This document shows positions 37,766-50,385 of a stretch of 64,000 bases of DNA, piece by piece. Position numbers and translations under genes: made by a program. The notes under the pieces are model-generated. The model worked only from the letters and a program-made list of their open reading frames with translations, was not told the DNA's origin and did not search any database. The stretch is from Zonotrichia leucophrys gambelii. Lineage: Eukaryota; Chordata; Aves; Passeriformes; Passerellidae. The stretch covers positions 23,510,357-23,574,356 of the forward strand of contig NC_088178.1 in NCBI RefSeq assembly GCF_028769735.1, in the 5' to 3' direction. Within the stretch, counting starts at the first letter, position 1, and each line of letters starts with the position of its first letter.

Positions 37766-38146
37766 TGTTGTAGACATCTTTTATGGAAAATCCTTTCCTT
37801 AGGATTTTTCCTCCTGAGAAGCTGAAAGGCCTCAGGAACAAAATGTAAAAATGATTATCTGCTGCTGTGGAATGCAACAGGTAGATCTGTGATTGGCTCA
37901 TGTTAGTATGTAATTAATGGCCAATCACAGTCAGCTGGCTCGGACTCTCTGTCTGAGACACAAGCTTTTGTTATCATTCCTTCCTATTCTATTCTTAGCT
38001 AGCCTTTGGATGAAATATTTTCTTCTATTCTTTTAGAATAGTTTTGATATAATATATATATCATAAAATAATAAATCAGCCTTCTGAAACATGGAGTCAG
38101 ATCCTCATCTCTTCCCTCATCCAAAACCTCTGTGAACATGGTCACA
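37766..38146 (+). mobile_element. Solo LTR of an endogenous retrovirus (copy B)
   Basis: A 381-bp element that begins TGTTGTAGAC and ends GGTCACA, flanked by a perfect 6-bp target duplication, CTCAGC, at 37760-37765 and 38147-38152. It is a close relative of copy A at 17495. Between the ends are an 11-bp inverted repeat carrying two CCAAT boxes, an AT-rich block and AATAAA at 38070-38075. The CAC of copy A's first bases is changed here (TGTCACAGAC to TGTTGTAGAC), yet the TG and CA ends are intact. No proviral genes accompany it. Confidence 0.88.
37887..37930 (+). promoter_or_regulatory. Inverted CCAAT-box pair in LTR copy B
   Basis: CTGTGATTGGC at 37887-37897 and GCCAATCACAG at 37920-37930 are perfect 11-bp inverted repeats with a 22-bp loop. 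Copy A keeps ten of these base pairs. Conservation of both arms between two independent insertions suggests the pair belonged to the ancestral U3 promoter. Confidence 0.55.
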
Positions 38147-38152
38147 CTCAGC

Positions 38153-39289
38153 AGTACTCAGCAGGCTGCTGGCACACGGAGCTGAGAGCTCTCTGCAAGC
38201 CCTGGGGACCAGGTCCAGACCCAAACACACTCAGTGCAAGTGCTGGAAGAGCAAGCAGCTCAAAATCTTCCCAGGGGAGTCAATTGAGGCATCCCAAATG
38301 AGGAGTGAGGGCCTTCATGATCTGATCTCATCATGCAGAAAGCGCTCGGTACAGTCCGGAAATTAGCTCAGCCTTTCAGCATGCAGTGTGTGCTGCCCCA
38401 GCCAGAAAAAATTATAGGACAGGAAATTATTGTTGACTGGATCCATCATTATTCTTTTACCATCTGTTACCTTCAGGTTAGTGTTTCTCATAGCTCATAC
38501 TGCTTTTCAGCACTGCATCCAATTTTAACTGACCAGAAGCTAAAAAAAAAAAAAAAGTTCAGATTTTGATCAGTTCACCTTTAATTCCCAGGGAAGATTT
38601 CTGTCATGAAAAATGCTACAGAATCATTAATGAGCAGTTGTAGTGGAGACTTCTGTTTAATCTCCCATCCATCAGACAGCACCTTTGGCATTGCAGTGAC
38701 CCCAGGCTTCCCACAACACCTGGCACTTGCATAGTGCTTCACCTTCTCTAAGCATTTAATTGGCATAATAGATTAATGATTATTGATTAGCTGACTCAGA
38801 AGGAGACCACCACATTCCAGGTTCCTTGTGTCCCTTTTTTGCAGCACATAGCCTTTAGCTGGTGGATAGGAAGGAGCTATTTAACCTCTTGGTGTCTGGA
38901 ATTTCACAGGTTTGGTGGTACAGTGAATAAGAAAGCACCAAGTGACATTCACAGGAGTGATAAAAAGGAGAGGCACAACTTTAATAACCTCAATATTAAC
39001 TATACTACATTTCTACAGATGATATCAAAGGAACAGTGTCAAGCTGCTTGTTTGACCAAGGATTACTAATTTCTTTTACCTGTTCCTTTGGGAGCACACT
39101 TTCCATCCCCTGAGCCTGGCTCAGGCCCCCAGGCCCAAACACATCAAAAGGCCAAACTCCCCCAGTAAATAATTACAGAAGTCTTCCAAAACTCCAAACA
39201 ACTGTAAAAAAAAAAAAAAAAAAAGTGTTTCTTGCCACTGGGCAGGCAGGAGCACCATCTCCATCACACGCAGATGTGCACATGAAGTG
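38153..39289. other. Single-copy non-coding DNA, no gene seen
   Basis: Holds A runs at about 38540-38556 and 39207-39224, the latter some 70 bp before a CR1 element. No coding feature is recognised. Confidence 0.6.
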
Positions 39290-39733
39290 CAACAAAGCCA
39301 GTGAGGTGTGGAGCACACATCCTGTGAGGAGCAGCTGGGGGAGCTGGGGATGATTAGCCTGGAAAAGGAGAGGCTCAGGGAGGACCTTATCACTCCCTAC
39401 ACCTCCCTGAAAGCTGGGGCTCAATGTCCTCTCTCAAGAGACAAGTGACAGGACAAGAGGAGATGGCCTCAAGTTGTGCCAGGGAAGGTTTGGTCTGGAT
39501 GACAGGAAAACATCTTCAGTGAAGGGGTTGTCAAGCATTGGAACAGGCTACTCAGGAAAGTGGTGGAGTCACCGTCACTGGAGAGATTTAAGAAACATGT
39601 CAACGTGCTGCTAAGTTAATGGTTTAGTCAATGATTTAGTCAAGGGTCATGGTTTAGTGGTAGACCTGGCAGTGCTGAGTTACCAGTTGGACTTAAAGAC
39701 CTTTCCCAGCCTAACTGATCCTGTGATTCTGTG
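39290..39733 (+). mobile_element. CR1 LINE 3' end, about 440 bp
   Basis: The order of landmarks follows the end of an avian CR1: GTGAGGAGCAGCTGGGGGAG, GGAGAGGCTCAGGGAGGACC, GACAGGACAAGAGGAGATGG, GTTGTCAAGCATTGGAACAG, GTGGTAGACCTGGCAGTGCT, and the terminal TGATCCTGTGATTCTGTG. This covers the last coding bases and the 3' untranslated region; the rest is missing, as in most CR1 copies. A short stretch near 39618-39660 repeats TTTAGTCAA-type units and seems to be a local slippage event. The reading frame is broken, so the copy is inactive. Confidence 0.92.
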
Positions 39734-40901
39734 TCCCTCTACACAGGCACCTCGAGGAAGCCCAGAAAAGCTGTTTGAAATGTCTGGGCTTCCCTTTTAT
39801 ACAGCAAAACATACCAGGGAAGGGAAGTGTCCTCCCTTCAGGCACTGAGCACTGTTCCTAATGGATAACCACCAGCTTAAGAGGAGGCTTAGCAAGCACA
39901 AATGCTGCCTATAACAAAACACTTTTGGGCAGAAATAATATTCTTTAACACCTTCTTTGGCTAGGATTTAATAAGTGTGAAATCAATGTTATAATCAAAC
40001 GTAATACTCATTTCCTAGAATAATCCTCTGACACAGCACTTGCTATTTCAGCTGATTAGAAGCATTGTTCAAATAATAGAAATTCCTGATCAGTAACCCA
40101 CAAGTCCAAGGCAAGTTTTTTATTGTAGCCTAAGGCAGTTACTTCCCTTCATACTAAATGTTCACAAGTGGAGAAACACTTGTAGGAATTCTTCAGTTGC
40201 CATCAACTTAAACACTGTGTTCTCCCAGCAATGGACAAATAGTGACTCATTAAGCTGTTGGTGCCTAAGCACCAATAAATTTGTGGTTAACAGCCAGACC
40301 TGAGCTCTTAAGGCCTGCTTTTTATTTTATTTTTCATACTTCAATAGGCAGAAGCAGAGAGGTAATCTCAGACTGCAAGACAATGGGGGAATGCAGGGAA
40401 GTCCTCAGGCAACAGGGATGGGTTGCTGACAGTCCTAGGTGAGTTCTACAGGTGGAAAACATCTACCTTCAAAAGACCCACTGTCAGACACGATAGATTT
40501 CAATAAAGAGATGAAACTGATGGGAGGTTTTCTTTCTGCATTTCTGCCTGCTTTTGGCAGAGGAGACCTGAGCGTGCACGAAGGAGTTATGTCTTGACAG
40601 CAGAAAGTTGTAAAGCTTTCCCTTCTTATCAAGGCAGAGCAGCAGAGACAGCCTCTTCTATAGTTGGCTTTTTAATTGAAAGATTAGAAGTTCTCTTATG
40701 CAGCTTGCACAAAACACAGCATTTCAGAGAGGTCACCCAAGGTCCATGCTCTGATAACTCCAGGGCTGGAACTGGCAGTGCCAGCAGCAAGGGGACAGCA
40801 CAAGCTCAGGAGGCCAAAGTAAAGAGTTTGACCAAGCACCCTCATCTCAATTCAGTGCCCCTCAGGCTCAGGGCTTGTTGGGCTGCACAAAACCCCCCAA
40901 A
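39734..40901. other. Single-copy non-coding DNA, no gene seen
   Basis: Mixed sequence without recognised features. A weak MIR-like resemblance near 40720-40790 was not strong enough to call. The 183-residue frame that starts at 40594 runs on into LTR copy C and is not a gene. Confidence 0.55.
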
Positions 40902-40907
40902 GCAGAG

Positions 40908-41277
40908 TGGGGTGGCGTTTGTGGGAAGAGATGAGAATCTTGACTCCATGTTTCAGAGGGCTGATTTATTATTTTATGATATATATTATATTAAAAGAAA
41001 ATTATATACTAAAACTATGCTAAAGAAAGAGAAAGGAGACATCAGAAGGCTAACAAAGAAGAATGATAATGAAATCTTGTGGCTGACCAGAGAGTCTGAC
41101 ACAGCTGGACCTGTGATTGCTCATCAAGTAGAAACAACCACATGAGACCAATCAAAGATGCACCTGTCACATTCCACAGCAGAAGATAATTATTGTTTAC
41201 ATTTCATTTCTGAGGCCTCTCAGCTCCTCAGGAGAAAAATCTTAGTGAAAAGATTTTCATAAAGTATGTCTGTGACA
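40908..41277 (-). mobile_element. Solo LTR of an endogenous retrovirus (copy C)
   Basis: Reverse-oriented relative of copies A and B. On the minus strand it starts TGTCACAGAC at 41277 and ends in CA at 40908. Shared landmarks include the CTCCTGAGGAGCTGAGAGG-like segment, one CCAAT box (plus-strand ACCAATC at about 41147-41153), AATAAA (plus-strand TTTATT at 40965-40970) and the ATGGAGTCA segment. The flanks GCAGAG (40902-40907) and CCAGAG (41278-41283) agree at five of six bases, so the 6-bp target duplication is probably present but mutated. The second CCAAT box has been lost (GATTGC). It is more diverged from A and B than they are from each other. Confidence 0.8.
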
Positions 41278-41283
41278 CCAGAG

Positions 41284-44200
41284 TTCTGCCCTTTCATCCC
41301 CCAGTGCCTCAGGCTCCCCGGGGCCAGTGCAGTGGGACCAACTCACAAATGAGAGCACAGATTAAAGCAGCCCAGCCTGGGACTGAGCCCAGCCCAAGGG
41401 CCAGGGCTGGTACCTCCAGGGAAGCTTTCCAGGGAGGCAGCAGCTGCAGCTCCTGCCCAGGGAGGGAGAGACTTCAGTGGAGAGGGCACCTTGGCAGCAT
41501 CATCAGTGGGATTGTGGTCATGCACCTTGAGCTCCTATTGAGGCCATCACATTTCATTCATGTAACTTATCTCTGACTCCTGTAACACCCCCAGGGAAAC
41601 AGCAAACACTCCAGCACTTCTGCCCAGTGGGAAAGAGCCAGGAGATGTCTCCCAGCAGAAAAGAGAGGAGTTTCATCTGCTGCATCCCTCTCTCAGTCCA
41701 GCTGTCCCACATCCTGGCAGGGAACAGCAGGGAAACACCTGGGAGTGGGATGCAAGGACACCCACCCAGCCCAACACATCTTCCCAGTTTTCTATGTCAT
41801 AGAAAACACCCACAGCCTTTCACAGACTGATCTGGAGCCAATTTCCAATAATTTCCAAGATGCAAAAATCCAGGCCATAAAATGCTGGTGTCTACTTGCA
41901 TCACAGACAGCAGAGGCATCTGCCAGCACCCTGGGAAACAGGAACCTACAATAAACACCCTCACCAGAAATGGTCCCTGTCAAAATAAACAGGTGCACAT
42001 TCCCATTTATTACTGCACTGCCGTACACAGCCCAAGACTTATTTCCAGACTCAAGTGGTTCATTACTGAGGAGGATAAAAAAGGAAATGAAGACAGACTC
42101 ACTAAGGGAGAGCACCTTGAGTGAACATTCTCTGCTTCATGTTTTAACACCTGGGAGAATAACACAAACCTGGCCCACTATAGTAGCTCAAGGATCCCTG
42201 GCATCCTGTGCCTGAAGGCACAATTACATTAAATAAGACAAACTTTGTTTTCCTCAACATATTTGAAATGAAACTCCATTAAAATGGGAGAACGTAGATA
42301 TTTTTTTTTCAGCTGATAATCTATTTCTGTTTTGTTTTAATCAGGCTTAAAAATAAACAGTAAAAGGAAACTCTCCTCTCTTTAAGCCTTGCACAACTCA
42401 TCCATCACCCATCTGTCCACCTTGCACCTCATTATTTATTATTCAATACTCAACAATCTAGCATGCCAGTTAAGATTTTCCCTGAAGAAAGCTGGCATCT
42501 AGACAGACAGCAACTGCTATCAAAATGTTTCTTTTTGATTTCTCTGCCCTCCCTCACTCCATCCTCTGTGGTGGGAATAAATATAAAACCTTTAAAGTAA
42601 ATAAAACACTTTTTAATGAACCAGCAAAAGCAAGAGGAAAAACAAAACTAAACAGAAGTCTGTTTTCTTTAGTCAGACTTTATCAGTGCTCCATTAAATA
42701 ATTTTCCTCCTGGTCCCTTTCATCCTCCTGAGTTCTCACCCATAAGGAAAATCTGCTCTCGGACACATGCACGCTTCTGGATACAAGGCACATCTGTTGT
42801 TCAGACCTCAGGCCCAGAGCAGAACTCCAGCCATGATGTTTCTTTTCCAGGCATCCCTCTAATGAGATGATTTAGCTGAGTGGATTCTGGAAAAGCAGAT
42901 ACCATAACCCAGAAGCCTCAGCATCTCAGCTGCTGGCTGCCCAAGCCAGGGAGCCAGAGGTACTGCCAGGGCTGGGTCCATCCCCTCCAGCACCACCACC
43001 ACCCTCCCATGGGCACAGGGAGAGCCTGAAGGTCGCTGGAAATGCAGCCTCTGTTAAGGCTGCAGGTCCCCTTAATGCCAGGGGGAATCCCCAAAAGCAG
43101 AATTTTGCTTTCTGACTGGGCTGTGCTGGCAGCATCCAGCCAGTTTGGCTCTGCAAGCAGGAATTCCAGCAAGGATTCCCCCTGTTCCCATCACACTGCA
43201 CCCACAGTGCTGTCCAGAGGCAGCTGTCCAGCTGTGTCCAGGGGCCAGGGCCAGGCACTCACTCCTGCTGCCCCCAGGTGTCCCAGCATCTCTGCTGGCT
43301 CTGGGTGCACAGGCTCTGCCATGCATTTAAACCATTCAGGGATACCAGCCCTGGACCTGGATCCTCTGGGCACTGAGAGATAAACACAGAGCTGCAGCTC
43401 CCACCTCCTCCTCCTCCTCTATTTTGGGATTTGCAGAATAATTTAGCAGCGGGCTCCACTCCCAGCCTGAGGCTTACAGCCCCACAAGGCAGCTCCATTC
43501 AGAGCCCTGCACTGGTCCATGTTAAAACACACACCTTAGAAGGAAAAAAAAGCCCCAGACACCTCTGAAAATCAGGCTTTTCCCCCCACACCCTTCCAGA
43601 CAGAGAACAACCTTGTGGCAAAGGCAGAACAGGGTAAACAAAGTGCCTTCCTCTAAATGATAACACCTTCCTATTTTTGTATCTTGTATTAAATAACATC
43701 CTCCTTTATAACACTCCCAGCAAGAAAATTTATCAGGAAAAACATAAGACAGAAAAGGTGAGATTTTTTTTTTCCCTTTCTTATCTCAAAGTTTCCTGCC
43801 TGTCAGGGTTTCACACATTGGCTGATGGGCCTTTCATGTAATACACGAATATAATTTATGCAGGGATGTATCTGCAAGTGCTTGTGTTAGGGGGCTCTGT
43901 ACATAGGGGCACCTCTGTGAGGGCACAGCTTACACAGATCCTGTGTGGATAGCTGGGTTAGGTGATTATGGGGGAAAGCTCAGGTAATTTTCAGAAAATT
44001 TGGGAAGGAAGGAACAACACAACTGTGTGACATGAGCTGGGCTTGGGGACAGGAGCTCACAAGTGGTGACTGCCACCCTCAGCTGCAGCTCAGGAGCTCC
44101 AAGCACGAGATAATCCTGACACATCCAGGTGAGGCATGGGCAAAATCACAAATGCATTTGTTAGCCACTCACCAGAAGGAAAAAGGGAAAAAAAGAAAGG

Positions 44201-46982
44201 AAAAAAAGCCTCAAAGTTTGGATTTTGTTTGCTTCTTCTTTTCAATATCCATTGCTCCCCTTCCCAAATGCCTCATTAATTTTGAATTCCAGTAACTTAC
44301 ACCAGTAATATAATGTCCTCATTCCCAAAATTCATTATGACCATTAAGGTTTAAAGCCTGCTCAGCAGTAAATGGAGACAAGGAGTAAATGATTTCTCTC
44401 TGGTCACACTACAAGGGGGAGGGAAAAGCCCTGGACACCCAGAGATGCTCACACAGCTGTGCCAGCCCTGGAAAAGCACAGCTGCATCCTCCTCATCCTC
44501 CCTGGCTGAAGCATCAGGTCACTTCTCTTACCAAGTATCTGATAATGCTTTAAAATGTCCTACAAACAGAACTTAGCTCCACACACACCCCCAAAGTACA
44601 ATGTTCTGCCAGGGAAATGGTCTTTTCTAGTATCTTGTCTCCAGAAACAGCATTATCTAAAGTGTCAGTTGTTTCATAAATACAAACTAGCAAGACCTGC
44701 AGTTGTGGCTGGGGTTTTTTTGTGAATCTGCTTTACTCCTTTAGCTGCTTACTCATTTGCACTTACCTTTTAGTCTGATCATGTAAGAGGTTTTGGAACA
44801 AGTACAGAGGAAGAATAAAAACATAATGGTTTCTCACTGCTCGAGGGCATAACTCTAATTAAAAAGAACATTCTTGCTTTTAGCACCCAGGCTCCTCTCT
44901 CCAAAACCTGAACTTTGACATTTTCAAACTGAGATTTAAAACAAGAAAATAATTCTCAGTGCCATGAGGAAGGACTGCCTGCACCGTGCAGCGGGAGAGG
45001 GGAGGGATGAGGGAGAGAGAAGTTCAAGGCTAATAGACTTATCAGGGGATGGGAGTCAGGAAAATGCAGATTTTCTCATCAGTGAGACCCTGGCTGGCAG
45101 TGCCACAGTTCTGCGCCTACCTGAGGATGTGCTGCTCTCCCTGTTTAACCAGGGTGGCACCAATACACCAGCCCTGAACAGGGGATGTTCTCTGTCACCA
45201 GAAGACCTTCCAGGGTCGGGATCAGGGCCAGAGCTCCCTGTTGACAGGGGGGTTTTAAGGATGTCTCTGCTCACAGAGTGCAGTCCCAATCTCACAGCTC
45301 AACAGCCAAGCCTGGAGCGTTCCTCTTACAGCCTCACACTTGGAATGACAGCATAGATAGCATTGCATTCCTGCTGCAAACACATCCCACGCACCCTAAT
45401 CCAGCCCTTTACCCTCTCCCTGCCCCTCTTTGCAGACACAGCCTCCAGCTACAGGTTTAAGCCGTCGAGTGAATTGGCAGAGCAGAATGGAAATTGGCAA
45501 CGCGTGCTGCTGAGTCACAGGTGTGGCAAAGCAGCACCTTCTTCACAGCATGGGGTTTGTTAACAGCTCCCTTTACTCCTGAGATATATGAATTATAAAT
45601 CTTAAGAGTATTTAAAAGGTGTATTTTATAATTAGCGTCTTCTAATCAGCTGAAAACCATTCACTTCTGAATTAGAACTGGGGAAAATAAGGAGAAGTGT
45701 AGAACTCAGAAGGCAAGAAGACAATAGACACAAGATCAAGAAAGGAGCAAATGAAATTTTTCAGGTTAGGAATCAAGAATCATTGAAAAGAGCAATTTGG
45801 AAAGATGCATTACAGTTACAAAATTGACAGCAATACAAAATTAACTCGTACTACTCTATTTTAACTTCAACACATTACACACCACAGTTCATTTCCTCTT
45901 GTAACAATTCAATCAAGGAGCAATTAAATCATTATCACCTCCATCCAATATTAGTATTAATTTTATTTTAAACATCAATATAGAGGAAACATTTACCAAC
46001 AGCAAATAAAATCCCACACATATATGGATTTCTGAGCTGAAAATCAGCTCATCAGCTAATGTGAACGGATGAGTAAATAATTCCAATGGTTCACATACAG
46101 CACATATTCCTACAAAATGCACGTGTAACTGCTCCTGATGTGGCAGAGATGGAGGGATGTACAAGTGGGAAATCTGCATCTCCATGGGCCAGGCGACCCA
46201 GTGCAGGAAAGGAAATTCTCCATAACTAAGCATTAACCTGAGTGCAGATGATCTGAGCTTGCAGTGCAGAGAGCTAATGAGTGCTATCAGAACAGCACGT
46301 GTCCATACAAACATTTGTACGAGAAGCATCTTTGTGATAGGACATGCAGGAGAACCCAGCAGCAGCTGCAGGATAATTTATTTTTGATTTGGAGTCCTCA
46401 TCCTGTATAATAACATTAACTAGCTTCTTGGTGATTGACCAGCTTCATCCATTACATGTTTCAAAGGAAAATGAAGCCACTCTGGAAACATTACTACAGG
46501 CAGATTTTTTCCCCTTCCCTTTTTTCGCTTTTCCTGCAGGAAAGGAAAATTCTTTTTCAGTCTTAATTTGCAACAGCAAAAATCCATCTGCACATGGATG
46601 AAACCTAGCAAAGGCTGGGTATGGATACAAGGCATGCAGAACTACAGGTCCCAGACTTTGACAAAGCAGTGAAGGAAGAGGGGAGATATGGACCATCCTC
46701 TCCACCAGCATTGAGGGTTTGGCTGGTTTAGAAATATCCTTCAAAGCAGTGCAGAATTTTGCAATCATTGTCCTGCTGAGGTTTAGTTTATCTGGGATTT
46801 TAATTGTGTCCAGCAGTAATGTGTAATGAGAATGAAGGCTGTGCCAGCACACACAGAGGGGTTTTCCAAATCATTTAAAAGTGATTTAGATACTGGGGAA
46901 AAAAAAGCCCCAAACCTCAACTAATTGTTAACTAAGATATGGTCCAGTTTCAATTATTCCACTGATTGATCTTTAAGTGATA
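41284..46982. other. Single-copy non-coding DNA, no gene seen
   Basis: Includes a GC-richer patch at 42920-43400 with six overlapping open frames on both strands, best explained by composition. A CTC-type run lies at about 43405-43420. The 130-residue frame at 44964-45356 and the 138-residue minus-strand frame at 45913-46329 have no recognised domain. No mobile element is recognised. Confidence 0.6.
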
Positions 46983-47077
46983 GATTTTCAAAAGGACCTA
47001 TTAATGAAAAGTGTCCAGTTCCCATTAAAATGTAATGGGATTGATACCTAATCTGTTCATGCTCCTTGGAAAAATCC
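46983..47077. repeat. Eroded palindromic element, MITE-like
   Basis: GATTTTCAAAAGG at 46983-46995 is nearly the inverted copy of CCTTGGAAAAATC at 47064-47076, and inside TCCCATTA at 47020-47027 is the perfect inverted copy of TAATGGGA at 47033-47040. Both pairs share one centre near 47030. The motif order (TTTTCAAAAG, CCCATT, AATGGGA, AAAATCC) recalls a palindromic repeat common in turtle and crocodile genomes, which I recall but cannot verify. A relic of a non-autonomous DNA transposon is the best reading. Confidence 0.55.
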
Positions 47078-50000
47078 AGTTTAAATTAACTGGTGGAGAA
47101 GCTTATTACTTCCCAGTTAGTAGAATTTACTCTTGCACTGCATAAATCTGATGAGTGCTAAATAAGATGCTCCTGAAGCATATGTCCACATGTCTCTGCC
47201 CTGGACAACACCATCCATTCTAATCCAGTTCTGGACTTGGGCAATAGAAATCCCCTAATTTCCACTAACCATATGTTAGCTTTGCCATATGGAAAAGAAT
47301 ATGCAGTGATGAGAGTGGTGACAGAGCCAGATTTCTTCCCATATGTAATCTACAGTATGACAGTCTCTCCAGAGGAGGAAAAGCCAGGTACAGCCCGTGT
47401 ATGTCCTGCAGGGAGAGCCCAAGTTGCCTAGCAAACACACTGAAAAAACTCTCACACAGAGTCTTCAAAAGCATGAATTATCTGCAGAATTATTTTGTAG
47501 TTGCACCCAAATACAAAAGCTTGGTTGTCTGCCACGAGCACTAAGACTTCAAACTGCAAGCAAAACCCTGATTATTTGGTATTACTGAGAATGCCACTCT
47601 CACAGAAATTCAGCGGTGTCTTGATGGGGTTTTATCAGCGTCTCAGAGAAAAACAAATGCATAATTTAGGAGAAAAAAAGACTTAATGGTTTTGAATTGG
47701 TGTCCTTCCAATGTTAAGGTGCTGCTAATAGGCACCTTTGGTCTGACAGGAGTGATGCAGGTTGCACAGTGGGGACAGAGTGAATATTTGCCCATCTTTG
47801 CCCAACAGAACTTGGGTTTAAGTCACAGGCAGTGATGGCAGTGTGCTCCCTCTCCTGCCCATCTCCTCACACACCAAAGCACTGCCAGCAAGGCAAAACC
47901 CCCCAGAAATACAGGGAAGAGGTTTGGCAGGTCCCCAGCTGTTCAGCTCAGCTGTTCTTCCCCCTGTCCCACCTCACCAGGCTGTGGAAAGGGCTGTTCC
48001 AGAGCAAACCTGGGGAATGTCACATCCAGAGTGTGTGACCAGGGCTGACATGGATCCAGCTGATCCTGACCTTGGATTAGACCTCATCCACTGTGCTCAG
48101 GCAGCTCCCAGGGAAATGAGAGAGGCATAAATTATCTCCTGTGCTGGGCTAATTCCTTCCCTCTGCAAGGAAATCCACATCTCCAAATGAAACAGAGCTT
48201 CCTCCTTCCTTCCATGGTTCCTCCAAGCATATGTTCGCATGTTCCCCATTCTGAGTGCTGATACAGCCCAGAAAGGTTATCTAATTACAGAAACAATACT
48301 TATTGGATGCACTAATGCTTCTGCAATTTTAATAGCAATATGATAGCTAGGATTTATATTATTTTCCTTTTCTGATTAATTATTTACATAGAGACAAGCA
48401 TAGATTATTAAGTACGTGTGCGCAGTGCCATGCTGCAAAGAGATTTTTTAAAAAGAAAAGGGAAGAAAGAGACTCTAAACTTTTTTTTTTTTGGAAACAA
48501 TCATCCAAGTGTTTTGATATCCTGTGATCCAGCAATTTGCATTGAGGCTCTTGGGACATTGGTGCAGAGCACAGATTTGATCCAGGACACTACAGGTAAT
48601 GTTGTGATAGAGGAAACACTAATGTCAACACATCCATCCAGGAATGCTGTGTTCAGCCATAAGCCCAACCAAATGCCTCAGAGGAGTGCATGGCACTGGG
48701 AAACATCATGAAAATTAAGTTGTTTTGCAATGACTGTTCACCTGTTCCCCATTTAACATGTCCCAAAGGTGCTGACTGGAATCAGGAGAAAATTTAGGGA
48801 CAACCAAGACTTCAGGGACAGACATCTACTATCTGCCCAACCCATCTCAAAGCATGGCCATGAGCTCCTCAAGTAGACTGTACTCAGGTGGAAGCACACA
48901 TTTCCCCTCTTTTTAGTTAAAAATCCTCCAACATCTGTCTAAAATGTATTATATTTTCCTAAGATCAAGTAATTCTTGGAGGTTTGCCCCAATATACTTT
49001 AACAGACATGTTGGATAATTATTGCTAAATGGCAACATTGAGCCTGGCCAGCTATTCAGGTGGGATGATCTCATTTTCAATATTTCATTAAAAAAAATTA
49101 AATTAGCTTAAGACACTCTTAATGCTAGAGATAAAACTCTGCCCTTTGCAGAAAACTGAAAAACCATGGCCACTGCACAACCATTCAGCTGGAAACACAA
49201 ATCTCTGTTTAACACCTGTGCAAATTCCTCCCCATTTGTTTATCATTCTCCTTACCAAAAAGAACTTTGCTAACTTTCTGCAAAGCCAGATATTTCTATG
49301 AAATAGTGTTGTGGTGCAGTGGTAAAATTAATGAGAGGAAACTCCTAAGGAGGAAAATGACAAATCTTTATGCTTATGTCATTAAATTAATTCGGCCTGG
49401 AAAGAAATTAATCCTATCAAGTTTTAATCAGGTGGTGACTTTGCTTTGATTTGTGAATAACAGTTTTAATAAAAGATATTTCACAGAACAGAAGAATCTC
49501 TAGTGCAAAATGCCCCACAGTCTCCTCCTCTGACTGGAATTTCTGGTCATTAAAAAAGCCAAACCAGAACTATCACTACTTACCTCATCTGCAGCTATGA
49601 AAACGTGAGTGAGAGGTCAGAGGAGAGGGGGGAAAAAAAGAATCCTTGGAAAAAAAATGGCTGGAAAATATAAAATCTAATTAGAGTGACTCTAAAATCC
49701 CACCATCCCTCATAGGTTAGGAGGGAACAAAAGCAGGAGTCCATGAACCTTAGCAGGGCACGCAGTTCCCTCTCACATCAGCTTTCATGGTATTGCAGGT
49801 GGATTAAGTAAATCACTTCAGGCATAAATTTACCATAAAAGATGAAGGGTATTCCTCCTTCCCCCAGCAGGACCAGGCAGCTGAAGGCAATCCAGCAGCC
49901 TGCTGGATCATGGGCTGTGCAGTGGCAATGCAGGGAAGGGTCCCTGCCTGTCCCCATGTGATGCCCTCCAAGTGGCTGGAGGACAGAGAGATACAAGAGA

Positions 50001-50385
50001 TCCCTTCTAATCCCTGCTGCTGGAATACAGGTGTGCCACCCTTGCAGCTCCCAGAGAGGAGCTAGGGGTCACAGCCCATGCCTGCATGAAAAACAGCTCC
50101 AGAAGAGATTTGGGAACAGAAATATCCATGTATCACACAGCTCATAAAGGTCATGGCTTAGCAGTGGAGTTATTCCAATCCACAGAAAGACCCTAGATCC
50201 AAATCAAAGGTGGCGGAAACATGGACCAAAGATAAACTTCATCTTCTCCAGGATCTAAAAGGAAACCAGACACTCTGGGAAAGGAGCCAGAATGGGCCAG
50301 ATTTGTGCATCTGGGAACTGCAACGGTCTCAGTACCATCCCAGCCTTGGGTGCTGGTGAAGGTGACACCCACCAGAGGGAAAGAA
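47078..50385. other. Single-copy non-coding DNA, no gene seen
   Basis: AT-rich in 48240-48420 and 48900-49480, with a T run near 48481-48491. No exon or RNA gene is recognised. A block with regulatory-type motifs at 49320-49490 is listed separately. Confidence 0.6.
49320..49490. promoter_or_regulatory. Candidate regulatory block with homeodomain, E-box and TCF motifs
   Basis: Within about 70 bp lie AATTAATT (49385-49392), TAATCC (49409-49414, a bicoid/OTX-type site), the E-box CAGGTG (49429-49434) and CTTTGAT (49444-49450, a TCF/LEF-type site). The density and variety are suggestive of an enhancer, but each motif is short. Confidence 0.28.

Noticed and set aside
17495..38146. Copies A and B as the two ends of one provirus
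   Set aside because: They are 20 kb apart, each has its own different 6-bp duplication, and no retroviral gene lies between.
40720..40790. Possible third MIR relic
   Set aside because: Only one short segment (CAGAGAGGTCACCCAAGG) resembles the MIR core. The rest does not follow the consensus.
40594..41145. Longest plus-strand frame, 183 residues
   Set aside because: Its second half is antisense sequence of LTR copy C and the first half has no recognised domain.
42918..43383. Six overlapping frames on both strands
   Set aside because: Same reasoning: a GC-rich patch with few stops. No CpG island, domain or splice flank was found.
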